A DNA stretch of 64,000 nucleotides, taken from Glandiceps talaboti (Eukaryota; Hemichordata; Enteropneusta; Spengelidae). The notes beneath the pieces are model-generated. The model made no database searches. It was given only the letters and a program-made list of their open reading frames with translations, and had not been told where the DNA came from. This document shows, in pieces, positions 1 through 13,600 of the stretch. The DNA lies in contig NC_135549.1 of the NCBI RefSeq assembly GCF_964340395.1, positions 13,532,342 through 13,596,341 on the forward strand. Reading direction: 5' to 3'. Made by a program: the position numbers and the translations under genes. Position 1 is the first letter of the stretch; each line of letters opens with the position of its first letter.

Positions 1-34
1 GAATGCATTACAGTCATACGTCATTTAGTCAACA

Positions 35-58
35 TCTCATTTATTCATTTATTTATTG
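35..58 (-). promoter_or_regulatory. Candidate polyadenylation signals of the cadherin gene
   Basis: On the minus strand, AATAAATAAATAAATGAG lies about 60-85 bases after the TGA at 120, giving overlapping AATAAA hexamers. This supports a transcript end near the window edge if the exon-25 stop is used. Confidence 0.4.
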
Positions 59-119
59 TCATATTAATAAGCAATATATTAAAAAAAATTAACATTCAAG
101 GGACTTCCTAGTATCCAAT

Positions 120-308
120 TCACCTACCTGGGTCCTGCGACCTTCCATCGTAATGTTGCTCCTCTTTCAAGCTCTGTAGTTCGCTATTATTGTCTCGTTG
201 TGGATTCCTGTCATCTGGCTTTGTTTGCGGTTTTTTGGCATAGTTGGTAGTTGGTCTCGGGGCTGGTTTTCTCGGTGGAGGTCTTTTCTCGGTAGTGACT
301 GGGCGAGA
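120..308 (-). CDS. Cadherin exon 25: proline-rich cytoplasmic tail
   Basis: The acceptor GTCTTTGTCAG opens a phase-0 exon encoding SRPVTTEKRPPPRKPAPR, YAKKPQTKPDD and LQSLKEEQHYDGRSQDPGR, ending in TGA at 122-120. It is basic and proline-rich with no recognisable catenin-binding motif. A good donor (CAG|GTAGGT) sits six codons or fewer before the stop at 127, so the exon may instead splice to sequence beyond the window. Confidence 0.7.
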   Translation of the reverse strand, partial: SRPVTTEKRPPPRKPAPRPTTNYAKKPQTKPDDRNPQRDNNSELQSLKEEQHYDGRSQDPGR

Positions 309-3300
309 CTGACAAAGACAATGCAAAATATGTGTTCATTGTAAACGAAAATATTTACAATATATAGAAACTTACAAGCGATACTATGAGATTTGTTCTT
401 TTGTTGTTCAGCCCGATGGAATGACTTTATACGTGTCAGGCTGATAAAAAATTATTTTTTCTATCTAGTATATTTGTTTTTGTCTGTGTAAGCTTGACGA
501 GAATGCTATGGTAATCAAATATCTGGTTGAATTTTGACCCAATTGTGTTACCTACTCTATCACCAGAGCTTTGATATTATAATATTCACGGATTTTATCC
601 AGTGACACGTGTTTCCTGCTTATCTACAGTACATTTATAATTAATTTTCACATTCGAGTATGGTATCATTGGGTGTCGTCACCTCCTTGCAAGTACATCG
701 CATGCGCATGCCATTGGCATGACTGAAACTGTTACCAGTGACAGTGTTACAGCACTTTCACTTGTTCTAACTTTTGGTCGCTGAGGGCGATAAATAGTTG
801 ACACTTACCACTGGCAGCATCACAATATTTGATGTTGGGTTCGCTGCTTTAGCTTTGTAGGCTGGAATGAAATGGAAACGTAGTTGTATAGAGATGTTAC
901 GGTGGTAATTTATTGTCTGTTCACTCTGTATTTTCACTCCGTTTTTGACAAAACATGATAACTAAAATCAGTATGGCCATAGCTCCTACCTGGTGATAGT
1001 TAAGTTTTATTGGATCAGTATGCAAAGCCACGAATCGATGCCACATGTGTAAGTGGTTTATACATTTATGTATTAGAATTATTGGATCACATGAACAATG
1101 TACTGAAGTTGAAACAGAATAGCTCAGAAGCGCCATAATTCAGTAATCATCATGATAGTAACTGAGTGTTTGGAGCAGAGTTTTGAATAACTAGAACATT
1201 TGGGGAATTTCAATTTGGTAGGATATAATAATTCAAAGGTCATTTCAGACATAATTTGATTTTTAATTGATCTAATTAATAATTCTATTCAAATGATCCG
1301 TATATTCTACAGTTATTAATCAGTCAGTAAATAAGTTATAATCAATCAATCAATCAATCAATCAATCAGTCAGTCAGTCAGTCAGTCAGTCAGTCAGTCA
1401 GTCAGTCAGTCAGTCAGTCAGTCAGTCAGTCAGTCAGTCAGTCAGTCAGTCAGTCAGTCAGTCAGTCAACCAACCAACCAACCAACCAACCAACCAACCA
1501 ACCAACCAACCAACCAGTCAATCTGATACCCAAATGTCATTGTTTTCTTTACGTGATGAGTTGGCACTTACCAGAGTTCGAACCCCACCCCTGTCGGGCG
1601 CGTGTTTCCCTTGCTGCAGGTTTTACCGGCCTGTCAAGATAAACAATGTAATAATTTACCCATATCAAAAGATAATCAATCTCTCACAGTCTCTGCTACA
1701 CGTAGCTATGTTTGTCTATCTTGTGTTTTTCTGTGTGTCTGTCACCCTATATCAATTGCGTTATATGCGAGATACACGTAGGGTGATGTTAGTCATTCCG
1801 CATATGTTTGCGAACTATCAATTCTTGTACGCATACACCGATGAAACGACACTACATATATATTTAGCTACGGGGTGTCGCGATTCAAGTAGCCATGTAT
1901 GAATGAATATAGCAGATTAGAGATGTATGACACGAGGGTTTCTACCCCCAGCCCTACTTGTACTAGTGAATCTTAAACTCTGTATCAACATTGCACGTCA
2001 ACAAACACAATGCAGCAAAGTCGGACGAGTTTGTTAAAAGAAAAAACAACCCGTGCCCATTGGACAAAATGGTTATGACACTACATACTAATTATAATAA
2101 CGCGACTGTTTGATAACATCACCACATGGAAAAGAACAACAGATACAAAAAAAACTCACTGTTTCTTGTTCTCTCTGAAACATTTACGGTAGATGACAAA
2201 AATTGCCAGTAGAATAAGGCAAAGAAGTACCAACGATAACAAAACCAATAGCAATATTCCCCACCAGGTTTGATACCATTCAATACTGTTTGGATCTTCA
2301 TGGAGAAGTACCTGTGAGACGTCCCACTGAGTAAACGGATCTCCTATAATAGTATAAAATAAGACGTTACCCATATTTCTTCTATGGATGACAAATGGGT
2401 AATTATTAATTTGGCTTTTTAATTCTTATGACAACTCTGTTTTCTTTCGTGAAAAAAAAACAATGTAAGACAGCATATACTAAAACTTTGTAACTAAAAA
2501 ATTGCAAATGATTGAAAATTTAAAAAATATCTGTTATTGTACGTACAGTAACATACTTTTTACACGTGTCACCTTTTTTTAAATAGCTTTTTTGCTATTT
2601 GAGTTAAAAACAATGATTTGGCACACTCGGTACAATCTAATAATTGTATAGCGCCAGCAACGTTCTGAACATAACCGTAGAGAAGACTCCTTGAAACCAT
2701 CCCCGCTCGAACCGTAGAAACCTCTAGGGGTGGGGTGGAATCACATGGTCGCTCCAGGATCTATGAGTAATTTAAAGCGCTGTATCTGCTGCTATTCAAG
2801 TCATCTTTGCAAACAAGTACATGTACAAGACCGTCACATAGTTTTATCTCTAACATATTTCTTATTTTTTGTATCAAATGCTGATGTCCAATAATTGTAT
2901 AGGGCCAAGTGACAATAAAGATATAGTACATGTAATTATAATAATTATAGAAATGGAATACGTACGTATCAATGCATCTGATGGGGTACCGGTAGAATCA
3001 GCGGTGAATTTGTTGAATAAGTACGTATTCGTCATGAAATCTTTGTTCCGATCAAGCCCATTGATGTCGTCGGCTATGTCATCCTGTACCCCGTACAGAA
3101 ACACAGTAATTTCATGGCTGTGGAGAGAGAACAACAAACATTCAATAATTTACACTAGTTAATTACTGCCATCTATGGTTATACCTATGTCACGAATGAA
3201 TAGAACAGTGTCCGAATTGAGTACCTTGTAGGCCTATAGGTCACATTAGAGACTTTTAGCCAGATAGAGTTTTTCAAGAATTCCCGGATGTACGTACTTA

Positions 3301-6300
3301 AACGATATCTATCATGTAAGAATGAAAGCTCTATATATTTCTCCATGGTTTCTCTACATTTCCAGGTTTGAGTCATTTAGCGAATAGACGGGCTTTCCTC
3401 TATTTTTAGTTCCTTCAAAGAGTATTATCGACTTTTAAAAGAAAGAATGAAAGTTACCATTCTTGCCCTATGTCTATTTTGAATCAATTTGATTAAAATC
3501 TGATGTAGGCGATCACCCTCAGAACAACAAATTGGAAAAAAAAAACACGTATACGAAGGAAAGAAATTTGGAGAAAGAAAATCTAGTAGGAATATCTACA
3601 TCAGATTGTTTCTGAATCAACGACTTGGCAGTGATTGTGCAATCATTGCAACTTTCAAATAATGTCAGCTTCGCAAAGAACATCATCCATACGAACTAGT
3701 ATGTAAAACTGATCAGACTTACTCCTGGGTTGCCAGTAACCTTCTAGACGTTGCAACTCCTGCACCAACTTCTCGACGTTCTACATGCGAGATTCCCATA
3801 CGTCCTGTGGGATAGTCTTGCTGTACAATGTCATCAAGGGCGGCCATAAAATCATCTTGGGTTGATTCGAAATAGTCAACGCTAACAGACAAGTAGAATT
3901 CTACCAGTCGGTCATATGGATTGAATGTATCGATTCGGACAGTGGCATCAGTCTGGGATGTTCTTTGTGGTGTCCCATCATCCCTCGCCTCAACATACAG
4001 AGTGTACTTGGTGTTTTTATCAGGTTGTCTGTCTACGATTACCCGAATGTTACCTGTGTTTTCAAGTGAAAGTTAATTCGTTAAATTTCAGGTCTGTGCA
4101 TGATTTTTGTAGAATGTTTTGCAAGTACCGAATTAGGCAAATCTGCGTGGCCTGTGAATAAAAATATCATTTCTAGTACTCATATGTGTGAAGTTTTCCT
4201 CATTTTCTCTCATCATCTCTACTTTTCTAATATATGAGACGTGTGAGCGACAAGCTGTATATCCTACTAATATTATGGCTCCTTTTGTGGTGATGACTTG
4301 ATGATATGCATTATACAACTGCATCCCCATCTCTTCTTTCCATATAAACCCACATTCACACTCAAACCAGGTCACGTTGTTCGGTTGTCAGGGGCAACAT
4401 GGTATCATTTTCATTAAATAACCACCATGTATTATTTCTCCGATTGCATTTTTCCAACCGTTTAATTGTACTGTCTTTTCGACACACATAACGTTTTAAC
4501 GGTCTGTAATTAGCTTGTATGGCTAAGATAATCATGTTATGCCAATATCTTACTTGTATGTTCATGTTGCCGGGCCTGCTCTATAAAACACGAAGAAATG
4601 AAATAGCCACGTTTTCCTATAAATTGTAGCAATGGCTTGTGGTATTATAGAAGAGATTGGGCGTTACATATTGACTGTATTCACTCTCGCTTAAACTAAT
4701 AGGCAATCTTACCTGTGTTTGAATCTAATTCATATAAATCGGTTGCCTCTATAAAGAAATAAGTCACGGTTTGATCTCTGTCGGCATCTGTAGCTGTTAC
4801 CGTGACAACAGGTTCACCAAGGTCGTTCAAATAGGATAATTCAGCACTGTAAAAACTTGGATCGAATATTGGGTAGTTGTCGTTGAGATCGTTGTTTGTC
4901 ACGATCACCGTGGTCGTTGAACTCCTAGAAGGACTTCCGTTATCAGCACCTTCGACAAGGAAAGTGAAAGATGGATGTGTTTCGGCGTCTGTTGGTGATT
5001 TCACCGTTATTTCACCAGAAGCTGAATCGATTTGGAAATAAATGTTAGCATCGGTCTCGGACGCGGGGATGCTGTATGCGACCAGACCGTTGGCTCCAGT
5101 GTCAGCATCAAAGGCAGTAACGGTGACGACGCTTGTTCCTGCGGGACTGTTCTCGTCAATGGCTGCTTCATACGGATCCTCCGTAAATACTGGATCGTTG
5201 TCGTTTTCGTCACCCACATCAATAATGACATCAACTTCACTATACAGTGATGGTGTACCAGCATCTGTACCCTTGCACACCAAGACGTAGCGAGCAATAG
5301 TCTCTCTATCAATAGCAGCGGCGGTGAATATTTCTCCAGTATTGGCATTGATGGTGAAATGATCTTTGTTAGCACCACTCTCTATAGAATAGGTCACCAA
5401 GCCATTTGGGCCTAAGTCTGGATCAGTTGCTGATATTTGATCTACAGATGTTCCGATTGGTACATTCTCTTGGACACTGAATGCATAAGTATCATATGTG
5501 AAATCAGGTGCGTTGTCGTTGACGTCATTCAGGGTGATATCCACTGGAGCTGTTGATGATCTCACTGGAATACCATTGTCACTCACTGTCACTGTCATGC
5601 TATACGATCCCTTGGTTTCTCTGTCCAAGTTTTGAGCGACGGTGAGAATACCAGTATCGGAATCAATGTCAAAATGACCTGCAATGTAAAGTATATAGTG
5701 CATTTAAGTAGTAATAAACCCTTGCATTATTGATATTTCAAGCTAAATATTCTTTGAACCAAAGAGGATTTATCATAACTTAAGTCTTTCATTTTGTATC
5801 CACCTTAGAAATGTTGTAAGGGTCCTCTGTAAATCTCTTGGTTGGAAAAAATTACCATTGTGGTATTTAAGTAAAACAATGGTTGTTATTGTTGTTGACG
5901 TTGAATACAATAGATCACTCAGGTTTTCATCTCTCGCTCGTTCACTGCAATTCGACATCTCAACGCGCTATCCATTACCCCTTCCCATCACATGTCTGGT
6001 GACGACCCAGCTTCGGTTACTAAATGCATTTTTCATACCATTGTATATATTAACCACAAAAATATTGCCTTTACCTAACTCATTGCCAGCTGTGAGTGCA
6101 TACGTCAGTTCTCCATTTTCGTCAATATCTTCATCGGTAGCTTCAATGTCAACCACAATAGTTCCTATTGGTACATCTTCATCGATGGCAGTACTGTACG
6201 ATGGTGGGTCTATGATTGGATCGTTGTCATTGATGTCAGTGATCACCACGCTGACGTAACCGATATCATACAGCATAGGAGTACCTCCATCTGTTGCATT

Positions 6301-9300
6301 GATCTCCAAGTCAAAACTGAAAGAAAGTGAGATTTGTTTACATGTTGCTCTTCTCTAATTCATAAACATATATCTGAACGAAGACAACATATACATTATG
6401 AATGATTGTTCCTGAATTATGCAAGTGAACCTTTCTAAGTACATGAACATCATGTATTGCGACATTGTTGCTAGTGACATTTAGGGGTGCATGTTCGCTT
6501 TGGTGATGTCTTGCGTCGAGTTGTTGTTGTTGTAGGTGTTGATGACGGTCGCCGGGTGGTAGTGATATAGTTATGATGAATAGACATTCTAGTAAGGAAA
6601 GCAACAGTATGATATGTGTACTTACAGATCCTGAGTTTCTCTGTCAAGGCCAACACTCGATGCGTATAGGTCGCATGTTACAGGATCCACGTAGAATTGG
6701 CCCAGAGGATCTGTGTCAGGAACGATGGCACATGTCACTTCACCATTCACCCCACTGTCAGCATCGCTGACTTGTATCGGAGTAACTAACACATCAGCTG
6801 TAGTGTCCTCAGCTATGGCTACAGTGAAAAGGCTGGGTGATATTACAGGTGCGTTGTCATTTAGATCATTGACATTGACTTGAACATTGGCTAGGCCTGT
6901 GCGTTGAGGTGTACCGCCATCTACGGCTGCTACCATAAGACTAAACATTTGGTCAGTTTCATAATCTATATCATCTACGGTAGTAATTTCACCAGTAATG
7001 TTATTGATATTAAATTTTTCCATTCCAAGCCCAGAGGTTATACTATACGAGACATCTGCATTGGTGCCATCGTCGCCATCTGTTGCCATGACAGTGGTAA
7101 TTGAAGTACCAATAGGAATATTCTCGTCGATGTTCTCGGTGTACTGGTCTGGGTTGAACGTTGGATTATTGTCATTTACATCGTCGACGGTAACTGTCAG
7201 TTCCATAGTGTCATTAAACGTGTCGACAGCTAGTAAGTCGCCCCCATTATCAAACACTGTGATTTCCAGTACGTAGCTTGCGTAAGTCTCACGGTCCAGG
7301 TGTGCACTAAGTGTGATGACACCACTGTTCCTATCAATCAAGAAAGTGACTCCAGGGTCGCCAGCAGTGATAAAGTACACCAGTTGCCCATGGATTCCTT
7401 GGTCTGTATCAGTAGCCACGGCTGTGTATACTAGATCGCTAATTTCGGCATCTTCAGATATCGTAACTGTATCAGTTGGAGAACTGAACGCCGGCGCAAA
7501 CTCATTGACTGATATGACCGTGATGGTGACTGTGCCCTCACTCGATAAAGGTGGAACTCCTCGGTCGGTGACCGTGTATGTAATAGTGTAGAAGTTTTTA
7601 ATATGATGTTGTAAATTGTTCTTTATGGTTACATCATTTCCCGACAAAACAAAGTCATCACTCGCATCACCAGCTGTTTTCACGATGCCAACTTGTCCAT
7701 TTACACCAATGTCGTCATCATTCGTCGTCAAGGTAACGACAACAAAGCCAGTAGATTCATCCTCTACGACGCTGGCACTGTACGCTGAAGGGGTAAATAC
7801 TGGCGTATTGTCATTGACGTCATCAACAGTAATAGTTATGTTTTCTGAGGCTGTTCTTTCATCCGCAGGGATTAAAAGACTGTCAGCTGCCGTGATAGTA
7901 AGTTGGTAGGAGGAAATGGTTTCTCTATCTAGTTTGGTCATCGTGAAGACCTCGCCAGTTGTTTCGTCGATTGTGAAATGACCAGCGTCGTTACCGGTAG
8001 TAATACTGAACCATACCTGACCATGTGTATGATTTGGTTCATCGTCATCTGTGGCCGCCACTTGAAAGACACTAGTCTGTAAAATTGAATCCTCGCTGAC
8101 AGTTGCTGTGTAGGGTGTGGATTGAAATACAGGGTCAAACTCATTCTCAGCAATGATGGTTACAGTGACTAAAGTCGTAGCGGAATTGGCACCGACCGCT
8201 CCATTAAGGTCCTGGGCAGTTATTGTCAATGTAAAACTTTGGTCATTTTCGTAGTCAATGGGTCCTGTAGTGGTGATTTCTCCAATGTTTGGATCGACGA
8301 ATTCAAAGAAACCACTTACGTCACCGGCTGTAACATGGACAAAATAAAGTAATGAAAGGAAAGGGAACAATCGCGGGTACGTATCCGCAGCATATTCGAA
8401 ATCTCAATGATGCAATTGTATAAAATCAGTTTCTTGAAACAACTCTGTTCCTGGCACATGACAAATTTCTCTTTTAAATTCAACACTAACATAAAACTTT
8501 CTTCAAAGGTAGGCTTATATCAGTCATATGCTGATATTAGCCACCGACTCAGTTTCCAGGATGCATACATATAATTATAACATCTTATAAATGGAACAGA
8601 AATTGAAGATCTTGGTAAAATTTGAAACAAACCAAAAAGTAACTGCTTGTATATTCACATATGTATATTTTAGCCAAAATGTGTTTTGCTTTAGCACGAT
8701 TTCCTTACCATTTGGAAACTGATAAATGTATGTATTTTGATAGTCTGAAAGTCTACGACGTGACGGGGCGCCCCCACACATCGGTTAACTCCTCAGGCCG
8801 GTGAGGGCGGAACGACACGGTGTACCTTACAGTTTAACAATTTTAAAGTTTAAGTAGCATGTCATGTGATGGATGATACTTACCAGTGATGGTGTATTCA
8901 ATCACATTGTTGTCATTGAGAGCCGAATCGTCATCATTAGCCAAGACTGTAAATATGGATTCACCAGCCGCCATTTCTTCTGTAACTGTACCTCTGAATT
9001 GGGTTAAGAAGAGATAACTTTACACTAAACCCAGGATGTTCAAGATGTACAGTGTACTAACTGTTCATGGTTTTTGGAACTAGGATGTATTTGTCACATG
9101 AATGATAGGCTAGGCAATTGAACTTATTTAGCATGGTGACTGCAGGGGCCAAAGATCAAATGCAAAAGCGGCATTTGGATTTGAAAAGAAATAATATACT
9201 TCATAGTAATTTGGTTTATTTGTCAGTCTATACGTCAGGTTTTCGTCATCAAGCAAATAGAATATTTATGTAAGCATCAGGTAAGTCACGCGCAAATCAA

Positions 9301-9596
9301 GGCACTGGTAAATTATGATGATATTAAGTAAGTTACATGTTTCTCCCACGAAATACCGTTGTCGGGCGGTGTTGGCTTTAGATGATGTGATAAGTTTTCA
9401 CACCCAGAGAAGTATTTTCGAAAAATGGCGATGAATGTATAACATTATGCCGTTCAAAAACTCGGATGACATTGTCGTTGAGAAAATGTGAGACGACACG
9501 CAGTGTACCGCATCAATGAAGATAGAGAAAGTTTCTAAATTAACCACAGGGCACTCGGGCTCAGTTAGTTTTGTTTACGAAAACAAACAAACAAAC

Positions 9597-9660
<64 letters not shown>

Positions 9661-10578
9661 AAACAAGCAAACACATAAAGAAATGAATACTGACAAACAT
9701 TAACAATAGAGTAATCAGAAATCAGTATCAACAATAGTGGAATTTTGACTTCTGCATCTAGGAAAACATACACCCACTAATTTTTGATACTGCGAAACAT
9801 TCATTATTGTTGATACTGATTTGAGATTACTATATTGTTGATGTTTGTCAGTATTTATTTATTTATTTATTTATTTATTTATGTGGGTTTTTGTTTGTTT
9901 GTTTTCGTAAACAAAACTAACCGAGCCTTAACTTACTGCCCTGTGAATAAACGTAAACTCTATATCATCCATGAATCTGAATTTTTTTAGGAGAATGCTA
10001 TAAAACGACAAAAATCATTAGTTCAAAGTAACACAAATTACTAGCTCAGAGAGTTGGCTTTCAAGTTTGTCTGTCCGAGTATTTCGGCGGGCGAACTGCA
10101 CCATGAAGTCTCTGGGCTAACAAATTACCTGTATGCAGTGGAGGTGAATACGGGAGAATTGTCGTTAACATCTGTCACTGTGACCGTTACCATTGCTGTA
10201 TCAGTATTATCACCGTCTGTGGCTTCGATGGGTAGATTATATGAAGTAGTCACTTCGAAATCAAGTAACTCCAATAGTATTACATCACCACTATCTTGGT
10301 CGATACTAAATTCTGGACAGCTACAGGCAGCACCAAATGCATACTTGACGACACCATGGGACGTAACTGCAGAGTCGGCATCCGTAGCCAACACTGTCTC
10401 TATCGTTGTGCCGGTCACAGTGTCCTCACCAACGCTTGGTGTGTATGTATCTGGAAATATGAAAGATAAAAATATTAAATTTGTTTCAATTTTAAGATTA
10501 CTTAAGTTTTAGAATATTCTCAGAAAACAAGTGAATGGCAAGACACAGTCGCAGTCACAGACAGACACACACACGCAC

Positions 10579-10615
<37 letters not shown>

Positions 10616-13600
10616 TACATACACACACAGAATACAGGTTGGAAAAAAATATGCCAAATGTTGCTTACTAGGTGTAAAAACGGGTGGATGCTGGTTAATT
10701 GGTTCAACAATAAAAGTGCCTTGGACGATGACAGAATTTGACCCTGCATCCTCGACTGTAATTTCTAATGGAAACGATCGATCTCCGGCATCATAGTCGA
10801 CCACTTGTTGAAGAATTATGTTGCCAAGGGCATTCACCATAAATGTAGTAGTATCACCACTCGTGATGGTGTAAGTCAAAACGTCGGACTCATCGTCATC
10901 TGCACACACCAATGAATACAGTACTGTCGTGGTAGTTGTGTCTTCTGATAGGTATTCCGAGAATGTCATATCAGTACAGTACGGTATGACATCATTCACA
11001 TCAGTAATGGTGATACTCAAAGTTTGTGTGGCCGACAACGGTAAAGCAGCTGCATCCACAGCAGTAATCTCCAAGTCGTAGCTGTCCGTGGTTTCTCTAT
11101 CCAAGGGCGCCCTCACAGTCACAACCGCGGTGTTTGGATCGATATAAAACTGACTGCTTGGGTCACCGTTAGTTATGGAATAGCTTACAATGCCATCACC
11201 AGTATCTGTGGAGTCGGGATCTATGGCTGCACATGTTTCTACAGAATACCCTATTACAGAGTCTTCCGATACAGCGGCACTAAATGGACCAAGGAAAGAT
11301 GGTCCATCATCGTTGATAGGATTTACAGTTATTATTATATCTATAGTGATGCTTCTAACTGGCGATCCACCATCGGCTACCTGGAGAGTCAGATCATATT
11401 GTCTGTTCGGTCCTTCAAATTCCATCGTATCGGCTATAGGAAAATAAAACAGGAATGTGAATCGTAAAGTGACGAAATACAACATATCTCTAGTGGAACC
11501 TTACAAGCCAGGAACAATTTTTGACAACAGAATGTGAATCTATCTCTCCCATTGTTTACCTTGCTAGTAAACTACCTGCATCAAACGTGACATGATACTA
11601 CTTTAACATTATGATGTCTCACGTGGCACTTTAAAATCTTGCAAACTAAAGATAGTCGTAGTTTCTTACAATGTACTTGTGCAAATTCTGCAAATGCGGC
11701 GTCAATATAATTTACCTTTCAATGAGACCTCGCCAGTAGTACTGGAAACATCGAACTCGCCAGCAGGACTCTGGGAGATGAGAGAGTATGCTAAGGTACC
11801 ACCAGCACCAGTATCAGGATCAGTGCATGTCAAATCCGTTGTCGACACTGCTGTGTATGGATCTGGAGAATCAAATGGAAGGAATACCATCAGTTCACTC
11901 TGAACACGTGGTCTTGTGTGTCTGTCAGTTCAACTCTTTTACAACATACGTTTGTAAAAACCGTAAGAATTAACATAGATTGTGGTTGCCTCTGGGTAGA
12001 AAATGCTTGTCTCGTTTTGTATATATCAGCAATTTTGGAAAATATTTTCCGAAATGACAGTTTTGAATTTTACATTTCAGAATTACAGTGATCACGTCCA
12101 AAGCCCTAAATCTGTGAAACAAAGTATTAGCAGCATTTATTAACTTAAAGAGGCCTGGGGTGATTTGTTTTAAAACCAGTTCATTGTACTGAATCTAATT
12201 CACTGTACCATTATTGTTAAATTATAATCAAGGGGACCAATATTACATGTACTAAGCCCCACACTATGCAGGATGAATTGTACAATGGTTGCACAATTAT
12301 TATTATAGATTCTAAACAAATTAAAGTCACTTAATAGTCAATCTCAAGATATTGGACTTACATATGTGTTCATTTTCATCTAGATAGAATGCCGTTGGAG
12401 TACACGACGGGTCATTGTCATTGACATCGGTAACGCTTATCGTTGCCGTAGCAGTGTCGGTACTTCCTACACCATCCGTCACGATAATCTCAAGCTCGTA
12501 CGACGTTTCGTCTTCGTAGTCCAATTCTTTCATCAGTGTCACGACACCACTGACAGAGTCGATGTTGAATTTATCTGTCCCACTGGCAGGATTAACTGTG
12601 AAGTGAAGACGAAAAATAGTAGAATCATAAATGCTATATATCAATTTAAAGTGGCACAAGCTGAGTTCATGAGATTTTTACCTCAGGTGTGAAAATATTA
12701 ACATAAAATCCTGTTTAAACTAATGTTACAGTCAATGCATGTCTTTTAGAGTATGACGTCACAACTGCCTTCTGATATATGCTAGAACACCTGATTACGT
12801 ATTAGGGTTTTTAAACGTGTAGTAAATTATGTAATATGACCGTTCACATGTTCTATATTTATACAAAGTTAGAATTTGTTCAATTGCAAGTGACAGTTAG
12901 GTGTGCTTCAGAAAGTAGAATACTGTGGGTTTTTTAAAATGCAGTTCACCCCCAAAACTTATAAACTCAGCTTGCGTCATTTAATCTACTTTTACTAGTC
13001 TTACAGTTGCATATAGCAGCTTCATAGCCCACTGACTCTTTGCTAGAAAGCTGGGCAACAAAAATGACCCGGAAATGTTTCAGATATCACCATTTTGACA
13101 TCGATAATGTTTGCAAAGATCACGACAAGAGTTATACGTTGGCCAACGTCATTTTAATAACAATGGTGTGAAGTTGTACGAAAAGTCAATTCCATTAGCC
13201 AATATACAATTCTGGGAGGTTATAGTAATAGTAAGTGGTCCAGGAATGTCATTTGCTTTCATTGACGTTTACCTGAAGACAACGTATAGCTAACTATCCC
13301 ATGCGGCAAACCGTTCCCATCAGGATCCGATGCAGCGGTAGAAGCGTCTGTAATGGTGGAACCTAGCAACCTGTCCTCAGCAAAAGTACCATCTAAAGAA
13401 GGTGTTGCAGCAAAAGTTGGACCACCGTCATCTTCTGGATCAATGCTAACGCCGACGAGAGCTTGAAGTGTAGTACCTCCATCGGATACATCAATAGTTA
13501 GTGAGTAACTTGTTGTTCCTGATTCGTAGTCGATACTATTACCTGTGTTTGAAATGAATGATAGTGGCCAGGGTTAGTTTTCAAATGCTGGAAAACTCCT

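Noticed and set aside
990-1102. Possible missing cadherin exon with a good acceptor (TTTCAACTTCAG) and donor (CAG|GTAGGA), length 113
   Set aside because: In the phase required after exon 23 it hits a stop after five codons, and its other frame gives no fit to the next exon.
1560-1640. GGTTCGAAC on the minus strand, like a tRNA B box, beside a GTAAGT donor
   Set aside because: No A box at the right distance and no cloverleaf; too weak to call a tRNA or SINE.
5032-7909. Several long plus-strand open frames opposite the cadherin exons
   Set aside because: They are antisense shadows of cadherin coding sequence, rich in V, T and S from the codon pattern.
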